Shown here: positions 1 to 8,893 of the stretch, one piece after another
Position numbering within the stretch: the stretch's first letter is position 1
Layout of the letters: each line of letters starts with the position of its first letter
DNA from: Henriciella sp.
GTDB taxonomy: Bacteria; Pseudomonadota; Alphaproteobacteria; Caulobacterales; Hyphomonadaceae
Assembly: GCA_012960415.1 (NCBI GenBank)
Contig: DUBH01000067.1
Location: 30,905-71,906 of the forward strand
DNA length: 41,002 bases
Direction: 5' to 3'
Made by a program: the position numbers and the translations under genes
Notes under the pieces: model-generated
Told to the model about the DNA's origin: nothing
The model's input: the letters and a program-made list of their open reading frames with translations, nothing else
Databases searched by the model: none

Positions 1-2093
1 AGGGCGCGCCGCCATTTCATGTCGGCAAAGAGCGGCGCCTGATCTGCATAATGGGGCGACGTTTCATCCAGCGTCGCCGCGCCATACTGATGGATGACCT
101 CGGCCGTTTGTTCACCATTCTCATCCCACTCGACCAGCGCGATCCATGTGTCGCCAGCCGCTGCCGCCAATATGCCAGTGTCGCCGATCTCTGCCGGATA
201 GATGGCCCGCAGTGTGTCGGGCCCACCATCGAGCGGCAGGCTCACCTCGCCGCGCACCAGGCGGTTCACCTCACCCCATTCGGGGTCGATACGGCCATGA
301 TGGGTCATCAGCCAGTCGACGGCTTCGCGGAACGCCTCTTCCGGCGCAGGCGGCGTACTGCCATCAATGGAGCTCCGGATTTCGCGGATGACCGTCAGCA
401 CCCCCAGCGCGGCATGCGTATTCTCGCGGTTTGTTCGTCTGTCCCATGCGCCGAGGTGATCAGCAGCCGTTGCAAGCGCCTCGTCATCGCTCCAGTCCTT
501 TGCCAGCACCGCGTCAATCACAGCCTCTGTCTGCGAGCCCTGCGCATAGGACTGATCGAACTTGATGTTTAGAAGGCGGGTTCGGCCGATGGGTTCGCCG
601 TCGCCTGTCAGCTCTGCGATACGCAGGGAGCGGTTGGTCTCATTTTCCTGCAAACCGGTGGCGGCCGGGAAGTCGTCTGGCTTCAGATTGTCCGCGCCAT
701 CTGTGGCTGAATAGGGCGTATTGTTCGCATTGTAGACAAAGCCGCTTTCGGGATTGACGAGCATCGGCACGTCTTCAAACGGCAGATAGTCCTGCCAGAT
801 GAGATCAGAGCGATCGCCCGGCAGATCCTTACGCCAATTCCAGCCCGGCACTCTGTCCGGATACTGAGCATTGTGGATGAAGGCGACATTGCCCGCCTTG
901 TCCGCATAGACATAATTGATGCTCGGCAGAGCGTTCATCGACATCGCATCCATGAACTCACCGAGAGAGCCCGCCTTGTTGAGGCGGTAATATTGTTCCA
1001 GCTGGCGGATCTCACCGCGCCCGGCATAGCGGATTGCGTAAGTGCCGTGCTCGGCTTCGATGACCGGGCCGTGCACAGAGTGCTTGAGGGTACGCTTTAC
1101 CTTGAACGCAAACGGGCCAAACAGGCCAACGCGGATGGTCACGGTTTCGGTTTCAAAATCGCGCCACTCGCCGTCCAACCTGTAGCGGTCGCCAGCCTCG
1201 TCGACTTCCAGCCGATAGACATCGGCAAGGTCTGGCTTGTTGACTGTGTTTGCCCAGCCAAGGTCCTGATTGAACCCGTGCAGAATAAGCGGCGTGCCCG
1301 GGAAGAGCCCGCCTGTGATGTTCAGTCCTTCGTCAGAGACAAGCTGCGCTTCCCACCAGGCAACAGGCCCGGTCATGGGCTGGTGCGAATTGATCAGAAG
1401 ACGCGTGACGCCGTCGCCTGAACGCTCCGGCGTGACAGCGAATGCATTCGATCCACGTTCTGGCTGGCCATGCGGGACGGCGTGAAACGCTTCGCGCCCA
1501 CCGCTCGGGTCGAGCGCGATCGCGGCCTGCCGTTCGTCTCCAAACAGCTCCATCAACGTGGAATCGAGGCCGTAGAAGAATGGCGTCTTAAAGATAAAGC
1601 CCGCAACGACGTCCTCTGCGGTGAAGGGCGCGAGGCCCGCCCAGGTCGCGCCCGGGTTTTCAGCGGCATAGAGATTAAGGCCAGCAGCATAGGCCTCTGC
1701 GATGGCCTTCACATCTTCGGGCACATCCTGCTCATACCGCTCATCTACCGTGTCCCAGACACCAAGCAGAGCGACGATATAGTCTGTGGGCGCCGCGCCA
1801 GCCCCTTCATAGCGCGCGAGAACACCGCGGGTGGCAGCGACGACATTCTGGATCGTCTCGTAGTCGTCTTCGGCATGCGCATAGGCGACACCAAAGGCGA
1901 CGTCCGCGTCACGCGCGCCGTAGATGTGCGGCACGCCCCAATTATCGCGGATAATCTCGACATCGTAGCTGGAGGCTGCTGCGGCGAGGTTAGCTGGCGG
2001 CGGATTGCTGCCAACCGGGTCCCATAGCCAGATGGCCAGCCCGACAATAGCGATGATGATGGCGACGAGGCCCCATTTCAGGATCCGCATCAT
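1..2093 (-). CDS. Penicillin acylase family hydrolase (3' end cut off by window edge)
   Basis: Ntn-hydrolase of the penicillin/acyl-homoserine-lactone acylase family, which hydrolyses amide bonds and is matured by self-cleavage in the periplasm. The start is ATGATG at 2093, preceded by GGAGG five bases upstream. Residues about 3-22 form one hydrophobic segment (signal anchor). A conserved N-terminal region follows with RDNWGVPHIYG at about 48-58, typical of the alpha subunit. The nucleophile region RGSNAFAV places the serine at residue 215 (codon 1449-1451), which would become the N-terminus of the beta subunit. Further family landmarks are NSHQPM, LGWANTVNKPD and NANNTPY. About 697 codons are visible and the frame runs off the left edge, so the C-terminus is missing. 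The substrate cannot be told from sequence. The NhaC antiporter gene ends 48 bases upstream on the same strand. Confidence 0.9.
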   Translation of the reverse strand, partial: MMRILKWGLVAIIIAIVGLAIWLWDPVGSNPPPANLAAAASSYDVEIIRDNWGVPHIYGARDADVAFGVAYAHAEDDYETIQNVVAATRGVLARYEGAGAAPTDYIVALLGVWDTVDERYEQDVPEDVKAIAEAYAAGLNLYAAENPGATWAGLAPFTAEDVVAGFIFKTPFFYGLDSTLMELFGDERQAAIALDPSGGREAFHAVPHGQPERGSNAFAVTPERSGDGVTRLLINSHQPMTGPVAWWEAQLVSDEGLNITGGLFPGTPLILHGFNQDLGWANTVNKPDLADVYRLEVDEAGDRYRLDGEWRDFETETVTIRVGLFGPFAFKVKRTLKHSVHGPVIEAEHGTYAIRYAGRGEIRQLEQYYRLNKAGSLGEFMDAMSMNALPSINYVYADKAGNVAFIHNAQYPDRVPGWNWRKDLPGDRSDLIWQDYLPFEDVPMLVNPESGFVYNANNTPYSATDGADNLKPDDFPAATGLQENETNRSLRIAELTGDGEPIGRTRLLNIKFDQSYAQGSQTEAVIDAVLAKDWSDDEALATAADHLGAWDRRTNRENTHAALGVLTVIREIRSSIDGSTPPAPEEAFREAVDWLMTHHGRIDPEWGEVNRLVRGEVSLPLDGGPDTLRAIYPAEIGDTGILAAAAGDTWIALVEWDENGEQTAEVIHQYGAATLDETSPHYADQAPLFADMKWRRA

Positions 2094-2141
2094 GCGCCCC
2101 TCCCCTTCAGTTTCCTTTATATCCGTGGAGGCGTGCACGTA

Positions 2142-3512
2142 TCAGAGTGTGGTGGCAATACCTGCCGCGAGATAGCTGATGACGGCGAGCAGCCCGGCAG
2201 TGAGCGCATAGGGCAGCTGCGTGCGCACATGTTCGATGTGGTCACATTCGGCCGCGAGGCTTGCGATGATCGAGGTGTCGGAGATTGGCGAGCAATGGTC
2301 GCCGAAGACGCCGCCGCCGAGGACCGCTGCGAGAGCGAGCGATGGCGGAACACCGCTGCCCAAGGCGAGCGGGATGGCGACAGGCACGAGGATGCCATAG
2401 GTGCCCCAGCTCGTGCCCGTCGTGAACGAGGTGATGCCAGCCACGACGAAGACGATGGCAGGTAGCGCCCAGGCAAAGGAGATACTGCCTGCAAGGCTGC
2501 CGAGGACTTCGCCCGTGCCGAGCGCCTTAAGGCTCGCCCCTAGCACGAGAGCGAGGAAGATGACCGTGACTGCAGGCAGAAGGTCCCCCATCCCCTTGAA
2601 GCCTGTCTCGATCAGGCTGCCCTTTGGCTCCTTGCCGGAGAGCAGGAGCAGGGTGAAAGCAATAGCCGTTGCAAGGCAGACCGCCCAGAGGATGGACTGG
2701 GAGCCTGAGCCTTCCAGCATGTTGCCGCCGCCCGTCCACAGCATGAAGCCAAGCGCGCCGCCGACCAGCACGAGCAAAGGCACGCCCATATTGAGCGCGC
2801 TGCCGCTTCCGGTTTCTTCTTCCGGCGCATCATCATTGGCGGCGATGGTCTGCGCCTCGCGGGCCCGCAGCGGGCCAAAGGTGCGGTCGCTGATCACGGT
2901 CAGCCAGACACCGGCAAGCGTCAGCAGCGCATAAAAGTTGAGCGGGATGGTCGCGACGAGAACGGCCAGCGGATTGTCGAGATCATATTCAGCGATGAGG
3001 CCGAGTACGAAAGCGCCCCAGCCATTGAGCAGGATCAGTATGCTGACGGGCGCAGAGGTGGAGTCGATGATATAGGCGAGCCGCTCCCGGCTCATCTTCA
3101 GCCGGTCGAAGAGCGGCCGGCCCATGATGCCCGTTGTCAGAAGGCTGATATTGGTTTCGACGAAGATGAGCGTACCGGTGAGCGCGGTCACGGCGCCTGC
3201 CCGGCGCCGCGTGCCAGCTGCGCCTGTGCGCACCAGCCAGTTCACCATGCCGGCAATCCCGCCGGACCGGCGCATATATTCGATCAGCGCCCCGATGATG
3301 AGGCAGAAGAGGAGGATGCGGGTATTGCCCTCACTGCCAAAGACGGAGACCGCGCGCTCTACGCTGCCGAGAAAGCCAAGCGCCGGGTTTCCCCCGGCGA
3401 TCAGCGTTTCAGATGTCCAGATGGCGAGGCCCAGCGCCCAATAGACGTTGCGCGTCCAGACCGCGATGGCGAGCGCCAGGACAGGCGGCAGAAGTGTAAT
3501 CCAGTCTGCCAT
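2142..3512 (-). CDS. nhaC: NhaC-family Na+/H+ antiporter
   Basis: A polytopic inner-membrane protein of 456 residues, the usual size for NhaC antiporters, which exchange cytoplasmic sodium for protons (some relatives exchange organic acids). About 11-12 hydrophobic segments are spread over the whole length. The diagnostic motif GDHCSPISDTSI lies near residues 402-413, close to the C-terminus, and FVETNISLL lies near 117-125. The region around 225-240 is acidic and hydrophilic and probably a cytoplasmic loop. The start ATG at 3512 has a purine-rich GGGAGAGG upstream. It sits between the acylase (48 bases downstream) and the dipeptidase (33 bases upstream), all on one strand, so co-transcription is likely. 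Family assignment is firm; the transported ion is inferred. Confidence 0.88.
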   Translation of the reverse strand: MADWITLLPPVLALAIAVWTRNVYWALGLAIWTSETLIAGGNPALGFLGSVERAVSVFGSEGNTRILLFCLIIGALIEYMRRSGGIAGMVNWLVRTGAAGTRRRAGAVTALTGTLIFVETNISLLTTGIMGRPLFDRLKMSRERLAYIIDSTSAPVSILILLNGWGAFVLGLIAEYDLDNPLAVLVATIPLNFYALLTLAGVWLTVISDRTFGPLRAREAQTIAANDDAPEEETGSGSALNMGVPLLVLVGGALGFMLWTGGGNMLEGSGSQSILWAVCLATAIAFTLLLLSGKEPKGSLIETGFKGMGDLLPAVTVIFLALVLGASLKALGTGEVLGSLAGSISFAWALPAIVFVVAGITSFTTGTSWGTYGILVPVAIPLALGSGVPPSLALAAVLGGGVFGDHCSPISDTSIIASLAAECDHIEHVRTQLPYALTAGLLAVISYLAAGIATTL

Positions 3513-3545
3513 TATCCGCCTCTCCCGCGCTGGCCTGCGACCGCC

Positions 3546-4874
3546 CTATTTCAGGACGTTCGGCGATTGCAATTCAGAGGTGCGGGCCTCTTCGGCCTGA
3601 CGCAGGAGGCGCAGCATGTTGCCGCTCCAGAACTTCTCAATGTCCTGCTCGCTATAGCCCGCCTCGAGAAGCGCCGCGGTCACTTTTGGAAGGAAGGTGA
3701 TATCGGTCATCCCCTCAACGCCGCCGCCGCCATCCCAGTCAGCGCCCATGCCGACATGGTCCGGGCCGACAAGGTCGAGCGCATAGAGAAGATGCTCCAT
3801 GAACTTCTCGAAGCTGGAACGAGGTGCGGGGTATTGCGCGTCGATCGCGTCGCGGGCGGCGCTGTACTCTTCGCGCGCGGCATCGTCGAGATCGTAATAG
3901 CTACCGCCGAATTGTTCTTCCAGATCGGCCATTGCCTGCTGGCGCTCCGGGCTTGGCTCCAGCGCTTCGAGATAGCCGCCATAGGCGTTGATCTGGATGA
4001 CGCCGCCGTCTTCGCCGATGGCGAGCAGGAGCTCATCGGGAATGTTGCGGAAGTGGTCATAGACGCCATCGACGCCCGTGTGGGACAGGATCAGCGGCGT
4101 CGTGGACAGCTCTATCATGTCATAGACGGTCTCATCTGAGGCGTGCGAGCCGTCGAGGATCATGCCTAGCTCGTTCGCCTTGCGCACAAGGTCCTCACCA
4201 AGCGGCGACAGGCCGCCAAAGGAGTCACCTGACACATCGGTCGCGCTATCGGCGAACTGGCTGTCGCGAAAATGGACCGGCGCGATCATGCGCAACCCGC
4301 CGATATAAAAGGCCTCCATCAGCGACACATCGGTGCCGAGCGGGTAGGCGTTTTCCATGCTCTGATAGACGACACGTTTCCCTTCGCCTGCGATGCGTGC
4401 GGCATCATCAGCGGTGAAGGCGAGCTCAACCTCACCGCTATATTTGGCCGCCAGTTCGCGGATCGACATCTGGCGCAGCAGCGCCTGGTTGCGGGCGGCG
4501 ACATAGGACGCCTCATCAAGTGGCCCCTGCGCTGTGAAGATCACCCAGAACCCGCCATCAAGGCCGCCTTCCTTCATGCGCGGCAGGTCGACATGGGTGC
4601 CGTCCTCCTCGAAGCTCTGGCGGACGGAGAAATTGTAGTCCGGCGTGTGGAAATAGGCCGGGGTATCGAGGTGGGTATCCATGACGAGCATGCCTTCATG
4701 GATCGCCTCAACATTCTGCGGCACGCTCATCGGGGCGGCGACTTCCGCAGTGGACTGAGCCTCAGCTGGCGCGATAATCTCACTGCCGCTTGGCTCTGCG
4801 TCCGGGTTACACGCTGCCAGAAGTGTCAGCGCACCTGCCATCATGAGACCCTTGCGAAAGTTGAAACCCGTCAT
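3546..4874 (-). CDS. Lipoprotein membrane dipeptidase (peptidase family M19)
   Basis: A zinc dipeptidase of the renal-dipeptidase family, 442 residues. The N-terminus is a lipoprotein signal peptide with lipobox LLAAC and the acylated cysteine at residue 22, so the enzyme is probably anchored in the membrane facing the periplasm. Family motifs are visible in order: MDTHLDTP (the HxD zinc ligands), the histidine region LILSHTGVDGVYDHFRNIPD, and MGADWDGGGG near the C-terminus. It is a little longer than many bacterial M19 enzymes because of the lipoprotein leader and an acidic, alanine-rich spacer. It lies 33 bases upstream of nhaC on the same strand. Members of the family hydrolyse dipeptides with varied stereochemistry; the natural substrate is not predictable here. 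Confidence 0.9.
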   Translation of the reverse strand: MTGFNFRKGLMMAGALTLLAACNPDAEPSGSEIIAPAEAQSTAEVAAPMSVPQNVEAIHEGMLVMDTHLDTPAYFHTPDYNFSVRQSFEEDGTHVDLPRMKEGGLDGGFWVIFTAQGPLDEASYVAARNQALLRQMSIRELAAKYSGEVELAFTADDAARIAGEGKRVVYQSMENAYPLGTDVSLMEAFYIGGLRMIAPVHFRDSQFADSATDVSGDSFGGLSPLGEDLVRKANELGMILDGSHASDETVYDMIELSTTPLILSHTGVDGVYDHFRNIPDELLLAIGEDGGVIQINAYGGYLEALEPSPERQQAMADLEEQFGGSYYDLDDAAREEYSAARDAIDAQYPAPRSSFEKFMEHLLYALDLVGPDHVGMGADWDGGGGVEGMTDITFLPKVTAALLEAGYSEQDIEKFWSGNMLRLLRQAEEARTSELQSPNVLK

Positions 4875-4944
4875 CCTGAAACCCCTTTAGTAAATCTGTT
4901 TGCGATACCAGCAGAAGCCGGGCCGGGCTGCAATCAAAGATGCG

Positions 4945-6252
4945 TCATTCACCCCGGCTCTTGCGCAGCTCTGCCCAGCGTTTCAGCCGTTCGGCGATGG
5001 GGCCTTCACGCCCTTGCCCCTTGGGCTGGTAGAAGCTTTCGCGCTTCATGCCATCCGGAAAATAGTTCTGGCCTGAAAAGCCCTCTTCGGCGTTATGGTC
5101 ATAGGCATAGCCCTTGCCATAGCCCTCACCCTTCATGAAGGCGGTGGGCGCGTTCAGGATATGCTTTGGCGGCATCAGCGAACCGGTCTCTTTCGCGGCG
5201 CGCTGGGCTGCTTTCCAGGCGGTGTAGACCGCATTGGACTTTGGCGCGGTGGCGAGGTGGCCGACTGCATGGGCGAGGGCAAGCTCGCCCTCCGGACTGC
5301 CGAGGCGCTCATAGGTGCGGGCCGCTTCATTCGCGATCATCAGCGCCGTCGGGTCAGCAAGGCCGATATCTTCTGACGCCATGCGGACAATGCGGCGGGC
5401 GAGATAGAGCGGGTCTTCGCCGCCTGTGACCATGCGGGCGAACCAGTAGAGCGCGGCATCGGGGTCCGACCCGCGCACTGATTTGTGCAGAGCGGAGATG
5501 AGATTGTAGTGCTCTTCACGGTCCTTGTCATAGGCGGGCGCGCGCTTCTGAAGCGCCTGGCTCAGCGATTCTGGCGTCAGTTCGGTGCCCTCATCGGCAA
5601 GCGTGAAAGCCTGCTCGGCAAGGTTCAGCATGTAGCGGCCATCGCCGTCGGCCATGTCGATCAGGGCTTCGCGGGCACGCGGCTCAAGTGGCAGTTTTCG
5701 CCCCTCAAGCGCTTCGGCGCGAACGAGCAGTTCTTCCAGCGCCTCTGGCGTCAGGCGCTTGAGCGTCAGCACGGCGCAGCGCGACAGGAGCGCGCCATTG
5801 ATCTCGAAGCTCGGATTCTCTGTCGTGGCGCCGACGAGGGTCACCACACCCGCCTCGACGAAGGGCAAAAAGCCGTCCTGCTGGGCGCGGTTGAAGCGGT
5901 GGATCTCGTCAACGAAGAGCAGCGTGCCCTTGCCGGTGGAGCGCCGGTTCTCTGCCCGGTCGAAGGCGGCGCGCAGATCCTTCACGCCAGAGAAGACCGC
6001 GCTGATCGCCTCGAATTCGAGATCCGTTTCCTTGGCGAGCAGCCGCGCAATCGTCGTCTTGCCGACACCGGGCGGGCCCCAGAAAATGATCGAGGAGAGA
6101 CGCTTGGTCGACAGCATCCGGCCGAGCGCACCGTCCGGGCCGAGCAGATGGTTCTGCCCGACGACTTCGGACAGCTTTGCCGGGCGCAGCCGGTCAGCCA
6201 GCGGCCGAGGCGCCTCGTCAGCCATACCGGAAGCGTAAAAGAGATCACTCAT
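4945..6252 (-). CDS. rarA: Replication-associated recombination protein A (MgsA/RarA AAA+ ATPase)
   Basis: A clamp-loader-like AAA+ ATPase that acts at stalled replication forks and interacts with single-strand DNA binding protein. The protein is 435 residues from the ATG at 6252, the normal family length. The N-terminus carries PLADRLRPAKLSEVVGQ, the Walker A motif GPPGVGKT is at 59-66, the Walker B DEIH at 115-118, and a sensor-1 region VGATTENPSFEINGALLSRC follows. The C-terminal part has the family signature GYGKGYAYDHN and YFPDG. A GTG three codons upstream (6261) is an alternative start; neither has an ideal Shine-Dalgarno sequence. It is divergent from the TauD gene, with about 55 bases between the two starts. 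Confidence 0.93.
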   Translation of the reverse strand: MSDLFYASGMADEAPRPLADRLRPAKLSEVVGQNHLLGPDGALGRMLSTKRLSSIIFWGPPGVGKTTIARLLAKETDLEFEAISAVFSGVKDLRAAFDRAENRRSTGKGTLLFVDEIHRFNRAQQDGFLPFVEAGVVTLVGATTENPSFEINGALLSRCAVLTLKRLTPEALEELLVRAEALEGRKLPLEPRAREALIDMADGDGRYMLNLAEQAFTLADEGTELTPESLSQALQKRAPAYDKDREEHYNLISALHKSVRGSDPDAALYWFARMVTGGEDPLYLARRIVRMASEDIGLADPTALMIANEAARTYERLGSPEGELALAHAVGHLATAPKSNAVYTAWKAAQRAAKETGSLMPPKHILNAPTAFMKGEGYGKGYAYDHNAEEGFSGQNYFPDGMKRESFYQPKGQGREGPIAERLKRWAELRKSRGE

Positions 6253-6307
6253 GCTCCACACCTAGCCCGCGTCAGTGCCCGTGATAAGATGGCAGCTGGA
6301 GGAAACC

Positions 6308-7153
6308 ATGACACTGACCATCACCCAAAGCGGTGAGGCGTGCGGGGCGAGCGTAACAGGCATAAACCTGAGCCAGCCCCTGGATGAGGCGACCGTTGCG
6401 GAGATCCGTGCGGCCTGGCTCACCCATCACGTCCTTGCCTTTCCGGGCCAGAGCCTCAGCGATGATGAGCTGGAGCGCTTCACGCAATACTTCGGCCCTT
6501 TTGGCGACGACCCGTTCATCGCGCCGATACCGGGCCGAAAGCATATCATCGCCGTCAAACGAAACGCAGATGAGACCGGCCCCGTCTTTGCCGAGACGTG
6601 GCATACCGACTGGAGCTTTCAGGCTTCCCCACCCGCCGGCACATGCCTCTATGGCATCACCATTCCGCCCATTGGCGGCGACACGCTTTTCACCAATCAG
6701 CACAAGGCACTGGCAGAGATGCCTGACGATCTGCGTGAAAAGCTGGACGGCAAGATGGCCGTGCATTCGGCGCGAAATGGCTATGGCAAGGCAGGCCTAT
6801 ATGGCGAGAAGGATGAGGGCCGGAGCATGGACATCCGCTCTTCGGATGAAGCGCTCGCGACGCAGTCCCACCCCATCATCCGCAGGCACCCCGAAACCGG
6901 CGAGGAAGGGCTTTTCGGCTGCGCCGGATACATTATCGGCTTCGAGGGCATGGACGAGGAAGAGAGCTGGGCCCTGCTGACAGAGCTTTATCGCTGGCAG
7001 ACGCGGCCAGAGTTCCAGTACCGCCATAAATGGTCGGCCGGCACGCTGCTCATGTGGGACAACCGCTCATGCCTGCACATGGCAACGGGCGGCTATCAGG
7101 GGCATGACCGCCTGCTCCACCGCACGACCATTGGCAGCCGCGCGGCCGCCTGA
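6308..7153 (+). CDS. TauD/TfdA family Fe(II)/2-oxoglutarate dioxygenase
   Basis: A 281-residue non-haem iron, 2-oxoglutarate-dependent dioxygenase. I placed the start at ATG 6308 because GGAGG lies five bases before it; the longer frame from 6275 has no such site. The metal ligands are visible as H99 and D101 in WHTDWSF and the distal H257 in CLHMATGG, and the 2-oxoglutarate-binding arginine is in LLHRTTI. Family members oxidise small acids such as taurine, 2,4-D or alkyl sulfates; nothing in the sequence or neighbourhood fixes the substrate, and no sulfonate transporter is adjacent. The gene converges with the PKHD-type dioxygenase gene, leaving only seven bases between stop codons. Confidence 0.9.
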   Translation: MTLTITQSGEACGASVTGINLSQPLDEATVAEIRAAWLTHHVLAFPGQSLSDDELERFTQYFGPFGDDPFIAPIPGRKHIIAVKRNADETGPVFAETWHTDWSFQASPPAGTCLYGITIPPIGGDTLFTNQHKALAEMPDDLREKLDGKMAVHSARNGYGKAGLYGEKDEGRSMDIRSSDEALATQSHPIIRRHPETGEEGLFGCAGYIIGFEGMDEEESWALLTELYRWQTRPEFQYRHKWSAGTLLMWDNRSCLHMATGGYQGHDRLLHRTTIGSRAAA

Positions 7154-7160
7154 ACGGCTG

Positions 7161-7838
7161 TCAGACCTCTGACCATAGGCGCCGCAGATTCGCGATCACC
7201 TTTGAGAGCGCGAGATGTTCTGGAGCCCCTTCTGGCAGGGAGGCGCGCATGGAAACTTTTAGGTTCGCAAGATCAAAGAGGATGTCGCGCTGCTCGCTGG
7301 TGCGGACCTGGCTCTGTACCCAACCGACGCAGACCGTGCGCTGGCCAGATGTGATCGTCTCTACGCGGTGCAGGCTGGTCGAGGGATAGAGGAGGAGCGA
7401 GCCCGCTTCGAGCTTCATGGAATGGATCATGCCCGCCCAGTCGATCGTCAGCTCACCGCCCTCATAATCGGTCGGGTCATTGAGAAATAGCGTGAAGGAC
7501 AAATCCGTCCTGATCCGGTTCGCACCTGTGCCCATCAGCGCATTGTCGACATGGGTGCCATAGCCCTGCCCCTCACCGCTGCGGCTGACGAGCAGGCGTG
7601 ACAGGCGCGCAGGCTGTGCGGCGGCCTGGAAGACAGCGTTCTTGCGGATGGCATCATTGAGCAGCGTGTGCAGCGCGCTGCCCGAGCGGGACGACAGATC
7701 CGCCTGCTCATTGCGCTTCACTTTCGCCGCTTCCGGCCCCGCGGTCTTGCGCCCATCGGCCCAGCCCGTCTTCGCCAGAAGCTCCTTCGCCTCAGTGAGA
7801 GCGCCTGCATCGAGTATGTTTGGAATCGTGATCAGCAT
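7161..7838 (-). CDS. PKHD-type Fe(II)-dependent dioxygenase (PiuC-like)
   Basis: A 225-residue Fe(II)/2-oxoglutarate oxygenase of the PKHD/prolyl-4-hydroxylase fold, matching the length of PiuC/YbiX proteins. The metal-binding triad is visible as H96 and D98 in YGTHVDNALM and H157 in LHRVETI, with the 2-oxoglutarate-binding R167 in SGQR. The start LITIPNIL is typical of the family. PiuC homologues usually sit beside TonB-dependent siderophore receptors and are iron-repressed; no receptor is present here. Instead the gene shares a 73-base divergent region with a lipoprotein gene at 7912, and that region contains a Fur-like palindrome (7847-7861). An iron-related role is inference from the family and this site. 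Confidence 0.9.
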   Translation of the reverse strand: MLITIPNILDAGALTEAKELLAKTGWADGRKTAGPEAAKVKRNEQADLSSRSGSALHTLLNDAIRKNAVFQAAAQPARLSRLLVSRSGEGQGYGTHVDNALMGTGANRIRTDLSFTLFLNDPTDYEGGELTIDWAGMIHSMKLEAGSLLLYPSTSLHRVETITSGQRTVCVGWVQSQVRTSEQRDILFDLANLKVSMRASLPEGAPEHLALSKVIANLRRLWSEV

Positions 7839-7846
7839 CTTGCTTT

Positions 7847-7861
7847 TGAGAATTAATTGCA
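7847..7861. promoter_or_regulatory. Possible Fur-like operator between PiuC-like and lipoprotein genes
   Basis: The 15-mer TGAGAATTAATTGCA sits nine bases upstream of the PKHD dioxygenase start and 51 bases upstream of the divergent lipoprotein start. It matches the classical 7-1-7 Fur pattern TGATAATNATTATCA at 10 of 14 positions (own count by eye). Iron repression is common for piuC genes. The match is imperfect and the surrounding DNA is locally AT-rich, so this is only a candidate. Confidence 0.3.
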
Positions 7862-7911
7862 GATATAGCTAGGCGTTACCGGAACACTCGCAACAATGAA
7901 AGTGCACTTCT

Positions 7912-8814
7912 ATGGCATCTAAATACAAATCTCTTGCTGCGCTCGGCCTGTCGACCACGCTTCTTGGCGGCCTTGTAGCGTGCGGCAATGAGGTGGAGAC
8001 CACCCCTGCCCCGACCGAAACCGCCGCAGCCGAGGACACGGACACCGCAGCGACACAGACCCCTGACGCGCAAACCGACACCTCGTCTTACGGCATGTCC
8101 GGCGGCGAAGGTGAAGGCGAAGGCGGCGAGGGCGAAGGGGGTGAAGGTGAAGGCGGCGAAGGCGGGGTAGACCTCGCAGCCGCTTCGCAGGACCCTGCCG
8201 TCTATCGCAGCGCTCTCGCCATGACCGAAGCGCACATCCGCGCCGGCATCGACGCGCTGGACGCAGGCGAGCGCCGCGCAGCGGGCGAAATGTTCGCCCA
8301 CCCGGTCAGCGAGATCCTGCTCGACTTCGAACCGGTCCTCGTCCAGCAGGGCGTCGAACCTTTCGCACAGAAGCTGAGCGATGCCTCGGCCGCCGTGTTC
8401 GCTGAAGAGTCTGCTGAAGACCTCCGCGCCCGCGCAGAAGACATCATTGCGACGCTGCGCGCCGCAGCGGACAAGGCCCCGGAAGGCAGCGACAGCGAAG
8501 CTGTTGTCGAAGCCAAGGTTATTGCTGACCAGATCAACCGCGCAACGGCGCAGTACGACTCTGCGACCCGCACCGACGCGTATGAGCCATATCTCGACGG
8601 CTATGGCTTCTACAGCACGGCAAGCGCCCTACTCAACGATCACCGCGCCGAGATCGAAGCCGACGCGCCAGAGTTTGCCGAGCAGGCTGAAGCTGTCCTC
8701 GCCATCCTGGCCGACGCCTATCCAACAGCAGACCGCCCGGAAACGCTGGACGCAGACCGGTCTGCCATGACGGCCAGCAATTCAGAGCTCCAGCTGATCG
8801 TGAGCGGCCTCTAG
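7912..8814 (+). CDS. Uncharacterised Gly/Glu-rich lipoprotein
   Basis: A 300-residue exported lipoprotein I do not recognise as a named family. The signal peptide ends in a lipobox LVAC with cysteine 24. Residues 25-60 are rich in Thr, Ala, Pro and acidic residues, and 64-85 consist almost only of Gly and Glu in short repeats, giving a flexible acidic tether. From about 88 on, the protein is predicted mainly alpha-helical, beginning with ALAMTEAHIRAGIDALDAGE and AHPVSEILLDFEP, and highly acidic overall. There is no good Shine-Dalgarno sequence; the purine run GAAAG lies eight bases before the ATG. It is divergent from the PiuC-like gene and followed by a strong terminator. The conserved-looking histidines (AHIRAG, FAHPVSE) could bind metal, but that is speculation. 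Confidence 0.75.
   Translation: MASKYKSLAALGLSTTLLGGLVACGNEVETTPAPTETAAAEDTDTAATQTPDAQTDTSSYGMSGGEGEGEGGEGEGGEGEGGEGGVDLAAASQDPAVYRSALAMTEAHIRAGIDALDAGERRAAGEMFAHPVSEILLDFEPVLVQQGVEPFAQKLSDASAAVFAEESAEDLRARAEDIIATLRAAADKAPEGSDSEAVVEAKVIADQINRATAQYDSATRTDAYEPYLDGYGFYSTASALLNDHRAEIEADAPEFAEQAEAVLAILADAYPTADRPETLDADRSAMTASNSELQLIVSGL
8102..8165 (+). repeat. Short tandem Gly/Glu codon repeat inside lipoprotein gene
   Basis: About 64 bases made of irregular GGC-GAA/GGT-GAA/GGC-GGC units encode the Gly/Glu stretch at residues 64-85 of the lipoprotein. Unit order varies, so it is a degenerate microsatellite-like tract that keeps reading frame in multiples of three. It could vary in length between strains. 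Confidence 0.8.
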
Positions 8815-8833
8815 GGCTTCGCTGACAAGCATC

Positions 8834-8880
8834 GCAACAAAGAAAAGGCCGGGCAGATCGCCCGGCCTTTTCTTTGTTGC
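8834..8880. terminator. Bidirectional rho-independent terminator
   Basis: A perfect 21-bp inverted repeat (arms 8834-8854 and 8860-8880) around the loop AGATC. The inner part is GC-rich (GGCCGGGC/GCCCGGCC) and the outer part is A-rich on one arm and T-rich on the other, so each direction has a T-tract after the GC stem. It lies between the convergent lipoprotein gene (stop 8814) and the S9 peptidase gene (stop 8894) and can serve both. Confidence 0.92.
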
Positions 8881-8893
8881 ATTTCAGACTGGC

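Noticed and set aside
8102-8165. CRISPR-like or mobile repeat
   Set aside because: The units are 3-6 bases, keep codon phase and encode a Gly/Glu linker; there are no spacers.
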